Position numbers and translations under genes: made by a program. From contig NZ_BONK01000001.1 of the NCBI RefSeq assembly GCF_016862675.1, forward strand, positions 372,001-436,000: a stretch of DNA of 64,000 nucleotides. The letters are read 5' to 3'. The notes under the pieces were generated by a model. That model saw nothing but the letters and a program-made list of their open reading frames with translations, had not been told where the DNA came from and ran no database searches. The stretch comes from Cellulomonas chitinilytica (GTDB lineage: Bacteria; Actinomycetota; Actinomycetes; Actinomycetales; Cellulomonadaceae). Below, piece after piece: positions 44,807-57,100 of this stretch (positions are counted from its first letter, which is position 1; each line of letters begins with the position of its first letter).

Positions 44807-45472
44807 TCATACGTGGGGCCGTTCGGCCGCCCGGACGTCGTCCTCCCAGGCACGCGCCGCCCGTCGCAGCTCGCCCTCGGCGTCGAGCCCGCCGGCCTGC
44901 GCCTCGGCGACGAGCGCGAACAGCCGCTCGCCCAGCCCGTCGCCCACCGGGGCCCCGACGGCGACCCCGGCCCGTGCCGCCCGGGAGAGCACCTTCTGCG
45001 TGCGCGCCAGGGCACCGAGGCTCAGCGGCACGCCGTCGAGCGCCGACTCGCGCTGCTTCTCGGTGCGCTTGATCCGGTCCCACGCGACATGCAGGTCCTC
45101 GAGGTCGGCCGTGGCCGCCCGGCCGGGGGCCTCGTCGCCGAACACGTGCGGGTGCCGGCGGACGAGCTTCGCGACGAGGTCGTCCGCGACGTCGTCGACG
45201 TCGAACGGCTCGTCCGCGTCCTCCTGCGCGATGCGGGCATGGAAGACGACCTGCAGGAGCAGGTCGCCGAGCTCCTCGCGCAGGCCCGCCCGGTCGTCCG
45301 TCTCGATCGCCTCCGCGAGCTCGTGCGCCTCCTCCAGGGCGTACGGAACGAGCGAGCGGTGCGTCTGCCGCGCGTCCCACGGGCACCCGCCCGGTGAGCG
45401 CAGGCGGTCCATGACGTCGACGAGCCGTCGCAACGGGTCCTGCGCGCCGTCCGTACCCGCCCGCTCGCTCAT
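44807..45472 (-). CDS. mazG: MazG nucleoside triphosphate pyrophosphohydrolase
   Basis: Hydrolyses NTPs and dNTPs to monophosphates, a house-cleaning enzyme against damaged nucleotides. The 221-residue protein begins the core with RLRSPGGCPWDARQTHRSLVPYALEEAHELAEAI and continues with LREELGDLLLQVVFHARIAQE, giving the metal-binding EExxE and ExxD motifs; a second helical half follows. It is shorter than E. coli MazG, as in many actinobacteria. It lies between the SurA-like lipoprotein gene (10 bases away) and pntA, in the conserved mfd-mazG-eno neighbourhood. Confidence 0.94.
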   Translation of the reverse strand: MSERAGTDGAQDPLRRLVDVMDRLRSPGGCPWDARQTHRSLVPYALEEAHELAEAIETDDRAGLREELGDLLLQVVFHARIAQEDADEPFDVDDVADDLVAKLVRRHPHVFGDEAPGRAATADLEDLHVAWDRIKRTEKQRESALDGVPLSLGALARTQKVLSRAARAGVAVGAPVGDGLGERLFALVAEAQAGGLDAEGELRRAARAWEDDVRAAERPHV

Positions 45473-45482
45473 CCGCGTGCGC

Positions 45483-46106
45483 TCAGGACGGGGACGGCGT
45501 GGGCGTCGGGCCGGTCGAGCCGTCGTCGGAGCCGCCGGTCGCCTTCGGCTCGACGATCCACGGCCTGCGCGACGGCGCGGAGATCTGGTTGCCGTCCGCC
45601 AGCTCCCCGAAGCGCGGGTTCACGGTGACGTCGAGCGCGCGCAGGTCCTCGTCGATCTGCGTCGCGACGTCCTTCGCGTTCGGCAGCGCCTGCAGGTTGT
45701 TGTACGCGATCGAGTACTTCGCGACCGTGAGGGACGGCTCGCTGAACGTGGGCCGGGTCTTCGTGCCGCTCTGGTCGACGATCGAGTCGAGCAGCGCCCG
45801 CGCGTCCTCGTCCGAGACTCCGACGCCCTCGTCGTCCGCGATCCCGACGACCGTCGGCGCCTGGACGAGCACGGTGAGCACGTTGAGCGACGTCACGGCC
45901 TGGAGATACGGGTTGAGCTCGCTCTTCGCGGTGCGGACGTCCGCCGTCGGGATGACCGTCCCGTCGACCACGGCGGCCGCACCCGGCTCACCGTCCGAGC
46001 ACCCGGCGAGCGAGCCCGCGAGCGTCGCAGCGACCACACCCCCGACGAGCACCCCGACCACCCGGGGGCGCCGACCGGCCGCACCCGCACGCCACTGCAC
46101 CGCCAC
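45483..46106 (-). CDS. SurA-N-domain-like lipoprotein
   Basis: A 207-residue predicted lipoprotein: signal peptide with hydrophobic core, then lipobox LAGC, followed by a helical region resembling the SurA N-terminal chaperone domain (GTVIPTADVRTAKSELNPYLQAVTSLNVLTVLVQA) and a Pro/Ser/Thr tail. No PPIase domain is present, so it may chaperone or tether exported proteins. I chose the GTG at 46106 because AGGAGG lies 6 bases before it. Starting at the ATG 46145 would add 13 mostly Arg residues encoded by that ribosome site. This gene regularly lies between mfd and mazG in actinobacteria. Confidence 0.8.
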   Translation of the reverse strand: MAVQWRAGAAGRRPRVVGVLVGGVVAATLAGSLAGCSDGEPGAAAVVDGTVIPTADVRTAKSELNPYLQAVTSLNVLTVLVQAPTVVGIADDEGVGVSDEDARALLDSIVDQSGTKTRPTFSEPSLTVAKYSIAYNNLQALPNAKDVATQIDEDLRALDVTVNPRFGELADGNQISAPSRRPWIVEPKATGGSDDGSTGPTPTPSPS

Positions 46107-46192
46107 CTGGGACCTCCTGCGTCGTCGCTCGTCGATCGCGGTCATCGTAGAGCCCTGCGCTGGGTCCGCGGGCCGTCCCGCCCGGGACGACG

Positions 46193-49888
<3,696 letters not shown>

Positions 49889-49937
49889 GGGGGGTCCTTC
49901 GCAGGGTCGGCCGCCGCGCGCGGGCGCAGCACGAACG

Positions 49938-49961
49938 CCCCGAGTCAGCGAGGACCCGGGG
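49938..49961. terminator. possible terminator between the first acyltransferase gene and mfd
   Basis: A 9-bp stem with one mismatch (49938-49946 with 49953-49961) lies between the acyltransferase 3' end and the mfd start. Confidence 0.35.
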
Positions 49962-49972
49962 TGGCTGCCAGT

Positions 49973-51238
49973 TTACGAGGTGCCGCCGACACCGCGGCGA
50001 GCGGACGTCTCACGAGGCGGCACGGGCACCGGACCGGCAGACGCTGGACCGGCTGCCGCCGGGCCGCCTGCCACCGGGCCGCCTTCCACCGGGCCGCCTG
50101 CCGCGGGACGGTCGAGCCGGGCGACCCACGCGCGCGGCATCTCGAACAGCGGCACCCGCAGGCGCACCCACCGGACCACCGCCTCGGTCCCCAGGCACAG
50201 GCCGATCACCGCGGACGCCAGCACCAGCGGGTACAGCAGCGCGCCGGCAGGCGACCGGAGCACGTCGCGGAGCGCGTCGTGCGCGAACCCGGCCGCGGCG
50301 AGCAGCACGAGCGCGATCCACAGCGGGTGCAGGACGTAGATCGGCAGCGTCCGGCGACCCAGCGCGACACCGAGCCGTCGCACGGGCGACCACCGCACGC
50401 CGACCGCGACGACGGCGACGGCCAGCGCCAGGAACGCCGCACCGCGCACGAGGAACAGGACCGCCTCCGCGACCTCGTTCCCCCCGGTGAACCGCCCGCA
50501 CAGCGTGACCCCGGCCGCGAGCACGGCCGTCGCCGCGACGACGAGCACCGACGACCGGTCGGCGAGCCGCCGCAGCAGGTCCGCGCCGTACACGCCGAGC
50601 GCGAAGTACACCGCCAGCTCCGGGACCTTGCTCCACACCTGGTCGGACGTCGTCGTCACGTGCATCACGACCGACAGCACGGACAGCGCCGTCAGCACGG
50701 CCCAGGGCGGCACCCGGTGCAGCGCACCCAGCACCGCGATGTACACGGCGAGCGCGTACACGTACCAGAGGGTCGTCTCGGGGACGACGAGCTGGCGCAC
50801 CACGTCCCCGAACCCGTCGACCCGGTGCGGCAGCGTCGGCTCGACGACCACGGCGTAGAACAGCGCGTACACAACGAGCCAGACGACGTACAGGTAGTAG
50901 TTGCGCACCGACCGCAGCAGCAGACCACCCTCGCCGAAGCCCGCCCGCACCCGACGCGCCATCACGAGGCCCGACACCGCGAGGAGCACCGGCATCCGCA
51001 CGCTGCCCATCAGCCCGTAGACGCGGTCCCAGAACGACGCGCCGACGCCCGCGACGGGCACGCCCGGGTCCATGACGTGCCACAGCACCACGTGCGCGAC
51101 GACGACGGCCGCGACGCTGTACCCGCGCGCCGCGTCGACCCACTCCAGCCGGGCGGCGTGCCGGCGCGGCGCCGTCGCCGGCGTGCGGTCCTCGGCGGGT
51201 GCGTGCGTCGGTGCCGGCGGGTGCGACGGAGCCGTCAC
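49973..51238 (-). CDS. membrane acyltransferase (acyltransferase 3 family), copy 1
   Basis: A 421-residue integral membrane protein of the acyltransferase-3/OpgC-like family that transfers acetyl or other acyl groups onto exported sugars. The first helix follows the conserved RLEWVDAARGYSVAAVVVAHVVLWH, with the family's catalytic-region His. About ten helices follow, including RTLPIYVLHPLWIAL near the end. The C-terminal tail consists of degenerate Gly-Gly-Pro repeats (PAAGGPVEGGPVAGGPAAAGP). The GTG start shares 4 bases with the stop of acyltransferase copy 2, so the two are coupled. It probably decorates the polysaccharide made by the neighbouring genes. Confidence 0.87.
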   Translation of the reverse strand: MTAPSHPPAPTHAPAEDRTPATAPRRHAARLEWVDAARGYSVAAVVVAHVVLWHVMDPGVPVAGVGASFWDRVYGLMGSVRMPVLLAVSGLVMARRVRAGFGEGGLLLRSVRNYYLYVVWLVVYALFYAVVVEPTLPHRVDGFGDVVRQLVVPETTLWYVYALAVYIAVLGALHRVPPWAVLTALSVLSVVMHVTTTSDQVWSKVPELAVYFALGVYGADLLRRLADRSSVLVVAATAVLAAGVTLCGRFTGGNEVAEAVLFLVRGAAFLALAVAVVAVGVRWSPVRRLGVALGRRTLPIYVLHPLWIALVLLAAAGFAHDALRDVLRSPAGALLYPLVLASAVIGLCLGTEAVVRWVRLRVPLFEMPRAWVARLDRPAAGGPVEGGPVAGGPAAAGPASAGPVPVPPRETSARRGVGGTS

Positions 51239-52335
51239 GGTCGCGGCTCGGCCGACGACGCGACGGGGACCGCGTCGCGCGCCCGCACGGCCGCGCCCCC
51301 TCGCCCGCGGACGTCGAACCAGTCCGGCGGCGCGTAGAGCCACGCGGCACCGACCCGCTGCGCGCCGCGGTGCAGCGCGAGGGCCAGAGCGATCGCCCCG
51401 GCGGCGAGGGCCGGCGGGCCGAGCACCGCCACCAGCGGGAACGTGAGCACGCCGGTGCTGCTGAGCAGGACGGCGCACGTGATGATGATCGGCGTGTGGG
51501 CGAGGTAGATCGGCAGCGTCTGCGAGCCGAGCGAGCGCAGCACCGGGACGCCGGCGAGGGCTCGGCTCAGCGCGATGCCGCCCAGCACGCCCAGCAGGCA
51601 GTTGACGAAGTACAGCCCGAGCACCTCGCGCCAGCCGAGCGCCCACAGCCCGACGGCGACCACGAGCCAGACGGCGAACGCCGCCACGAGCACCGGCCGG
51701 CCCGCCGACGACCCGAGCCGCAGGACGAGCTCACGGCCGTACATGCCGACGAGGAAGAACCCGTAGTACTTCACGGCGCCGTTCCAGCCGGGGCTCGCCG
51801 TGTCCCAGCCGCTCAGCGCGACCGCGGCGCCGGCCATCGCGACCGCGATCTGGATGCCCGGCGGGATCCGCGACGTGAGCTTGGCGACGACGAAGAACAG
51901 CGCGAGGGCCCAGATGAACCACAGCTCCAGGCGCGGCATCAACGGTGACAGCACGTACGGCTGGATGACGCTGCTCATCAGCGAGCCGGCGCCACGCATC
52001 TGCAGGCCCGCGAAGTAGGTGACCGACCCGATGGCACCCCACACGAGGAACACCCACAGGTAGAGGCAGACCTTGTGCCGCCACAACGGCCTCCACGCGC
52101 CGCGGACCCACTTGCCCGCGAACAGCCCCGCCAGCGTGAAGAACAGCGGCATGCGCAGGGACGACATCACGAGGTTCGCCTGGACCCAGCCCTCGACGTG
52201 CGCACCCGCACCGAGCAGCCAGTTGGTCGCGTGGAACAGCGCGACGAGCGTGATGGCGATGCCGCGGCCGGTGTCGACCCACGTCACCCGGACCTTGGCG
52301 CCGCGCGGCGACGTGTCGGGTGCCGGGTTGGTCAT
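51235..52335 (-). CDS. membrane acyltransferase (acyltransferase 3 family), copy 2
   Basis: A 366-residue membrane acyltransferase paralogous to the overlapping downstream gene. It opens with VTWVDTGRGIAITLVALFHATNWLL (conserved His and Asp/Arg region), has ten or eleven helices, and ends with QTLPIYLAHTPIIITCAVLL. It diverges from the O-antigen-ligase-like gene. The pair could place two different acyl groups or act on two positions of the same glycan. Confidence 0.87.
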   Translation of the reverse strand: MTNPAPDTSPRGAKVRVTWVDTGRGIAITLVALFHATNWLLGAGAHVEGWVQANLVMSSLRMPLFFTLAGLFAGKWVRGAWRPLWRHKVCLYLWVFLVWGAIGSVTYFAGLQMRGAGSLMSSVIQPYVLSPLMPRLELWFIWALALFFVVAKLTSRIPPGIQIAVAMAGAAVALSGWDTASPGWNGAVKYYGFFLVGMYGRELVLRLGSSAGRPVLVAAFAVWLVVAVGLWALGWREVLGLYFVNCLLGVLGGIALSRALAGVPVLRSLGSQTLPIYLAHTPIIITCAVLLSSTGVLTFPLVAVLGPPALAAGAIALALALHRGAQRVGAAWLYAPPDWFDVRGRGGAAVRARDAVPVASSAEPRP

Positions 52336-52516
52336 GCGCCGAGTCTAGGCGGGCAGAACATCCCGAACAGGGGCTAAGCGGGCGAAAAAGGTGCGCCCCG
52401 GACCGTCCGCGGGCCGCCTGGTGCGACGATTGCCGCCGACGAGCAGACCGACGACGGACAGACAGACGACGAGCAGACCGACGGACGGTCGGACGACGAG
52501 CAGGAGGCCGGGCGAC
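52336..52516 (+). promoter_or_regulatory. divergent promoter and repeat-containing leader of the polymerase gene
   Basis: 181 bases between the acyltransferase 2 start and the polymerase start. It contains two 17-base copies of CGACGAGCAGACCGACG (52437-52453 and 52467-52483, a period of 30), with a partial third copy before the ribosome site AGGAGG. No small gene is convincing. Confidence 0.45.
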
Positions 52517-53839
52517 GTGAGCGAGGCCACCGTGGCCGTGCCGGAGGGCGCGGACGACCACGGCCGCGCCACGCCCGGGACCCGGCATCCCGCCGCACCA
52601 CCTCCGTCGGAGCGCGTCCCCGAGCGTCGGCCGCTGCTGCGCACGCGAGTGACGGCCACCACCGCCGTCGCCGCCGTCGCGCTCGTCGCCACCGGGATGG
52701 AGCGCCCGCTCTACCAGGCGCTCACCCTCGGCACCCTCATGGCCGTCGCGCTCGCGCCCGTGTGGTGGCGGTCCACCCGGCTGTTCCACGACGTCCGCAC
52801 CCTGCTGCTGCTCACCGGCGTCGCGATCGTCGTCGGGGTGTGGCTCACCGAGCTCGCGTCGCAGGACCACCACACCACCACCCGGATGGCCGTCAACGGC
52901 GTGATCGTGCTGCTCAACGCCGTGCTCGGGGCCTGCGTCGTGGTGTGGGCACGCACCCGGATGTCCGACGCCGCCGTCGCGTCGCTGTTCGGCTTCGGCA
53001 TGCTGCTCGGCATCGACCGCAGCGGCCGGTTCGCCGAGAGCCCGTGGCGGTTCGGGTTCGCGATCCCCCTCACCGTGCTGCTGCTGGGCCTCGCATGGAT
53101 GTCCCGGCGCGGGTGGCTGCAGGTCGTCACGGCCCTCGCGCTCGCCGGGATGTCCGCGATCAACGGGGGCCGGTCCACCGCCGCGATGCTGCTGCTCGCC
53201 GCCGTCATCACGCTCCAGCAGGTCGCGTGGCGGCGCCGCGGGTCCAAGGCGGTCTCCCGGGTGCGCGCCGTGGTGCTCGTCGGCGGGCTGTGCGTCGCGC
53301 TGTACTACCTGGGGCAGGCCGCCATCCTCGACGGCTACCTCGGCAAGGACGCCCAGGAGCGCACCGAGGAGCAGATCGCGCTCTCGGGTTCGCTCATCGC
53401 CGGCGCCCGCCCCGAGTTCGGGGCCACCGTCGCGCTCGTCGAGCACCGCCCGTACGGGTTCGGCGTCGGCGTCATGCCGAACACGCAGGACCTGCTCGAG
53501 GCCAAGTCCGGGATGGCGTCGTTGCGCTACAACCCCGACAACGGGTACGTCGAGCGGTACATGTTCGGCAGCGGGATCGAGCTGCACTCCACCGCCGCCG
53601 ACCTGTGGGCCGAGTTCGGGTTCGCCGGGCTCGCCGTCGCGCTGTACGCCCTGTGGGTCGTGCTGCGCGGCTACACGCTCGCCTTCAGCCGACATGCGGC
53701 GAGCGCCCTGCTGACGTACCTGGCGATCCGGACGCTCTGGAACGTGCTGTTCAGCCCGTTGACGAGCTCCGTCGTGCTGTTCGCGCTCGCGGTCGGGCTC
53801 CTCGCCGTGCGCCGCGCCGCGCCCGCCGACGACGCCTGA
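52517..53839 (+). CDS. O-antigen ligase-like polysaccharide polymerase
   Basis: A 440-residue membrane protein with a charged N-terminus (1-40) and about eleven helices. It has the Wzy/WaaL-type long extracytoplasmic loop before the last helices (LVEHRPYGFGVGVMPNTQDLLEAK ... YNPDNGYVERYMFGSGIELHSTAADLWAEFGFAGL). The HS..D..GLxG-like pattern there matches O-antigen ligase/polymerase proteins (Wzy_C family). It would join repeat units of an exported polysaccharide outside the membrane. The GTG start has AGGAGG about 10 bases upstream. Confidence 0.82.
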   Translation: MSEATVAVPEGADDHGRATPGTRHPAAPPPSERVPERRPLLRTRVTATTAVAAVALVATGMERPLYQALTLGTLMAVALAPVWWRSTRLFHDVRTLLLLTGVAIVVGVWLTELASQDHHTTTRMAVNGVIVLLNAVLGACVVVWARTRMSDAAVASLFGFGMLLGIDRSGRFAESPWRFGFAIPLTVLLLGLAWMSRRGWLQVVTALALAGMSAINGGRSTAAMLLLAAVITLQQVAWRRRGSKAVSRVRAVVLVGGLCVALYYLGQAAILDGYLGKDAQERTEEQIALSGSLIAGARPEFGATVALVEHRPYGFGVGVMPNTQDLLEAKSGMASLRYNPDNGYVERYMFGSGIELHSTAADLWAEFGFAGLAVALYALWVVLRGYTLAFSRHAASALLTYLAIRTLWNVLFSPLTSSVVLFALAVGLLAVRRAAPADDA

Positions 53840-54138
53840 GCGAAGACCCAGGGCATCGGGCGTCCTCGCCCGCAACGACACGGCTCCACCCCCGGGTCCG
53901 ACGGCCGGGTGCCGACCCCGGGGTGCCGACCCCCGAGTGCCCTGCGCGCCCGCCCCGCCCCGAGGACGACGAGCCCGCACCTCGGTCCTGGACCCCCGAC
54001 CCGGAAACGACGCACGGGGCACGCCGGGCAGCTCGCCCGTCGTACCCCGTGCGCCTGACAGTCCGTGCTCAGGCCCGTGCGCCTGACAGTCGGTGCTCAG
54101 GCCCGTGCTCCCTGGGTCGCTGTCGTGCCGTGCCCGTC
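53840..54138. repeat. intergenic region with hairpin and 28-bp tandem repeat
   Basis: About 300 bases between convergent genes with no gene. After a long hairpin (54011-54053) come two direct copies of a 28-base unit (54046-54073 and 54074-54101, one mismatch), followed by a partial third copy. The copies abut, so this is a tandem repeat and not a CRISPR array. Confidence 0.75.
54011..54053. terminator. probable bidirectional terminator of polymerase and giant protein genes
   Basis: Outer arms of 13 bases (54011-54023 with 54041-54053, one mismatch) and an inner 5-bp stem CGGGC/GCCCG enclose a 5-base loop. Confidence 0.7.
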
Positions 54139-57100
54139 TTACTGCACGGGTCGCGCCACCAGGTCGTCCCAGGAGAACGCGACGGCCGGGTTGCCGGTGG
54201 TGCCGCCGTGGTAGACGGAGACCCCCACGCCGCCGCCGACCTGCAGCGTCGCCGACGAGTCGGTGACCACCACACGCCAGTCGGTCGGCTCGGTCGTGCC
54301 GGCCTTCCACACCTTGACCCGCACCGTGGTCGGCGAGACTCCCTGGACCTGCGTGCGCACCAGGAGCTGGTCGTTCGCGGCGAACGTCAGGCCCGTGACC
54401 ACACCGCCGCCGAGGGCGGTCGTGGTCCCGGCGACCTCACGCGTCGCGTGCACCTGGATCGAGCCGTCCGCACCGAGCCGGACCCGGCCGCCGTACGCGT
54501 CGTTGCCGACCCGACGGCCCTGGAGCGTCGCGAACGACGTCCCCGTGGACAGCCGGTCCGTGCTCAGCGTCGCGGTCACGTCCGCGTTCGTCTGCGACAC
54601 CGACGCGAGGTACGCACCGACCGTGCCGCCGACCGGGTTGGTCAGCACACCGCGGCCGCCCGCGACCGACAGCCGGCTGGCCGTCCCGACGGTCGTCCAC
54701 GCACCGCCGGTCGTCGCCGAGCCCCAGCCGTTCGCGACCGTGCGGGCGAAGTCGTCCCGCACGAACGCGTCGTCGACCGGCGGGGCGGCGCTCACCGTGA
54801 CGGACTGCGTCGTCGACGCCGTGGCGCCGTCGTCGTCCGTCACCGTCAGCGTCACCGTGTAGGTGCCCGCCGCGGCGTACGTGTGCGACGCCGTGGCGCC
54901 GGACCCCGCCGCGGTGGAGTCGCCCCAGCCCCAGGCGTACGAGGCGACGAAGCCGTCGCCGTCCGACGAGCCCGTGCCGTCGACGTTCGCGGTGAGGCCG
55001 CTAGCCCCGACCGTGAACGCGGCGGTCGGCGCCGCGTTGGGCGGCGGGGTCACCGCCCCGACGGCCTTCGCCGTCAGGTCGTCCCAGGAGAAGGCGACCG
55101 CGGGGTTGCCCGTGGTGCCGCCGTGGTAGACGGTCACGCCCACGCCGCCACCGGCCTGCAGGCTGGCCGCCGTGTCCGTGATGGTCACGCGCCAGTCCGT
55201 CGGCTCGGTCGTGCCGGCCTTCCAGACCTTGGCCCGCACGGTCGTGGGCGAGACGCCCTCGACCTGCGTCCGGACCAGGAGCTGGTCGTTCGCGGCGTAC
55301 GTCAGGCCCGTCACCGCGCCACCGGCCACCGCGGTCGCGGTGCCCGCGACCTCACGGGTCACGTGGAGCTGGATCGAGCCGTCCGCACCCAGGCGGACAC
55401 GGGCGCCGTACGCGTCGTTGCCGACCCGACGGCCCTGCAGCGTGGCGTACGACGTGCCCGTCGAGAGCCGGTCGGTGCTGAGCGTGGCCGTCACGTCCGA
55501 GCTGGTCTGCACGACCGAGCCCAGGTACGCGCCGACCGTGCCGCCGACCGGGTCGGTCAGCACACCGCGACCGCCCGCGACCGACAACCGGCTCGCCGTC
55601 CCGACCGTCGTCCACGCGCCACCCGTCGTCGCCGAGCCCCAGCCGTTCGCGACGGTCCGCGTGAACGTGTCCTGCACGAACGGGGTGCCCGGCGGCGGGG
55701 CCGTGACCGTGACGTCGTGCGTGACCGTGCCGGTCGCGCCGTCGTCGTCCGTCACCGTGAGCGCCACCGTGTAGGTGCCCGCGGCGGCGTAGGTGTGCGA
55801 CGCCGTGGCGCCGGTCCCGCCGGCGGTCGAGTCGCCCCAGCCCCACGCGTACGACGTGATGTTCCCGTCGCCGTCCATGGACCCGGTGGCGTCGACCTGC
55901 ACGCCGAGCAGGTTCACGGCCGAGGTGAACGCCGCGGTCGGCGGCTGGTTCGGCGGCGGGGCGGTGACCGAGACGTCGTGCGACGTCGAGGTGGTCGCGC
56001 CATCGTCGTCGGTGACCGTGAGCGTCACCGTGTAGGTGCCGGTACCGGCGTACGTGTGCGACGCGGTCGGACCGGTCGCACCCGGCGTCGAGTCGCCCCA
56101 GCTCCAGGCGTACGACGTGATGTTCCCGTCGCCGTCCGCGGACCCGGTGCCGTCGACCTGCACGGCGAGCACGTTCACCGCGGTGGTGAACGCGGCCACC
56201 GGCGGCTGGTTCGGCGGCGGTGCGGCGACCGTCACCGTGCGCGTCGTGGAGGCGGTGCCGCCACGGTTGTCGGTCACCGTGAGCGTCACCGTGTAGGTGC
56301 CGTCGGCGGCGTACGTGTGCGACGCGGTCGAGCCCGAGCCGTCGGCCGTCGAGTCGCCCCAGTTCCACGCGTAGGACGCGAGCGTCCCGTCGGGGTCGTT
56401 CGAGCCGGTGCCGTCGACCTGGACCGAGAGGTCCGTCGGGGTCGCCGTGAACGCCGCCGTCGGCGGGACGTTCGGGGCCGTCGTGCCCGAGCCGAGCGCG
56501 AAGTGCTGCGCGACCTGGGTCGGCGAGAGGACGGTCGAGTACACCGAGACCTCGTCGATCGTGCCCGCGAACCACGGCTGCGGACCCCACGTGTTGTCGC
56601 CGCCGACCCGCCAGTAACCGGCGTACGCCTGCTGGTCGGTCTGCGGGTTGGTGCCGCGCAGCACCCCGTCGACGTAGAGCTTCATGCCGTCGGGACCCTG
56701 CGTCGCGACGAGGTGGTGCCACGCGTTGTTGTTGTACGCGGCCGTCGTCGTGATCGTGTTGGCCTGGCCCGTCCAGACGCCGAACGTGAGGCGACCGTCC
56801 GTCTCCATGTACACGTGCCGGTCGTAGCTGCTGCTCAGACCGGTCGCCGCGTCACCGAAGCCGATGAGCTTGCCGCCGTTCGTGGTGTTCGTCTTGAACC
56901 ACAGCTCCTCGGAGTACACCGCGGGGTCGTTGAACTGCGCGGAGCTCGCGAGCAGGGCGTTGCTGCCGTTGAACCGCACCGCGAAGTTCGAGCTCTGGCC
57001 GACGAGCGCACCGGCCTGCAGGCGGGTGAACCCTCCGGTGAGCGTGCCCGGGTTGTTGAGGACGCTCGCGTCGTTCGCCGTGCTGCCCGACAGCTCCGTG

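Noticed and set aside
46107..46145. ATG 46145 as the start of the SurA-like lipoprotein
   Set aside because: The 13 extra codons encode a run of Arg residues and contain the AGGAGG that serves the GTG at 46106. It is kept only as an alternative.
54046..54101. Possible CRISPR repeats
   Set aside because: The 28-base copies abut with no spacers between them, and there are only two full copies and no cas genes.
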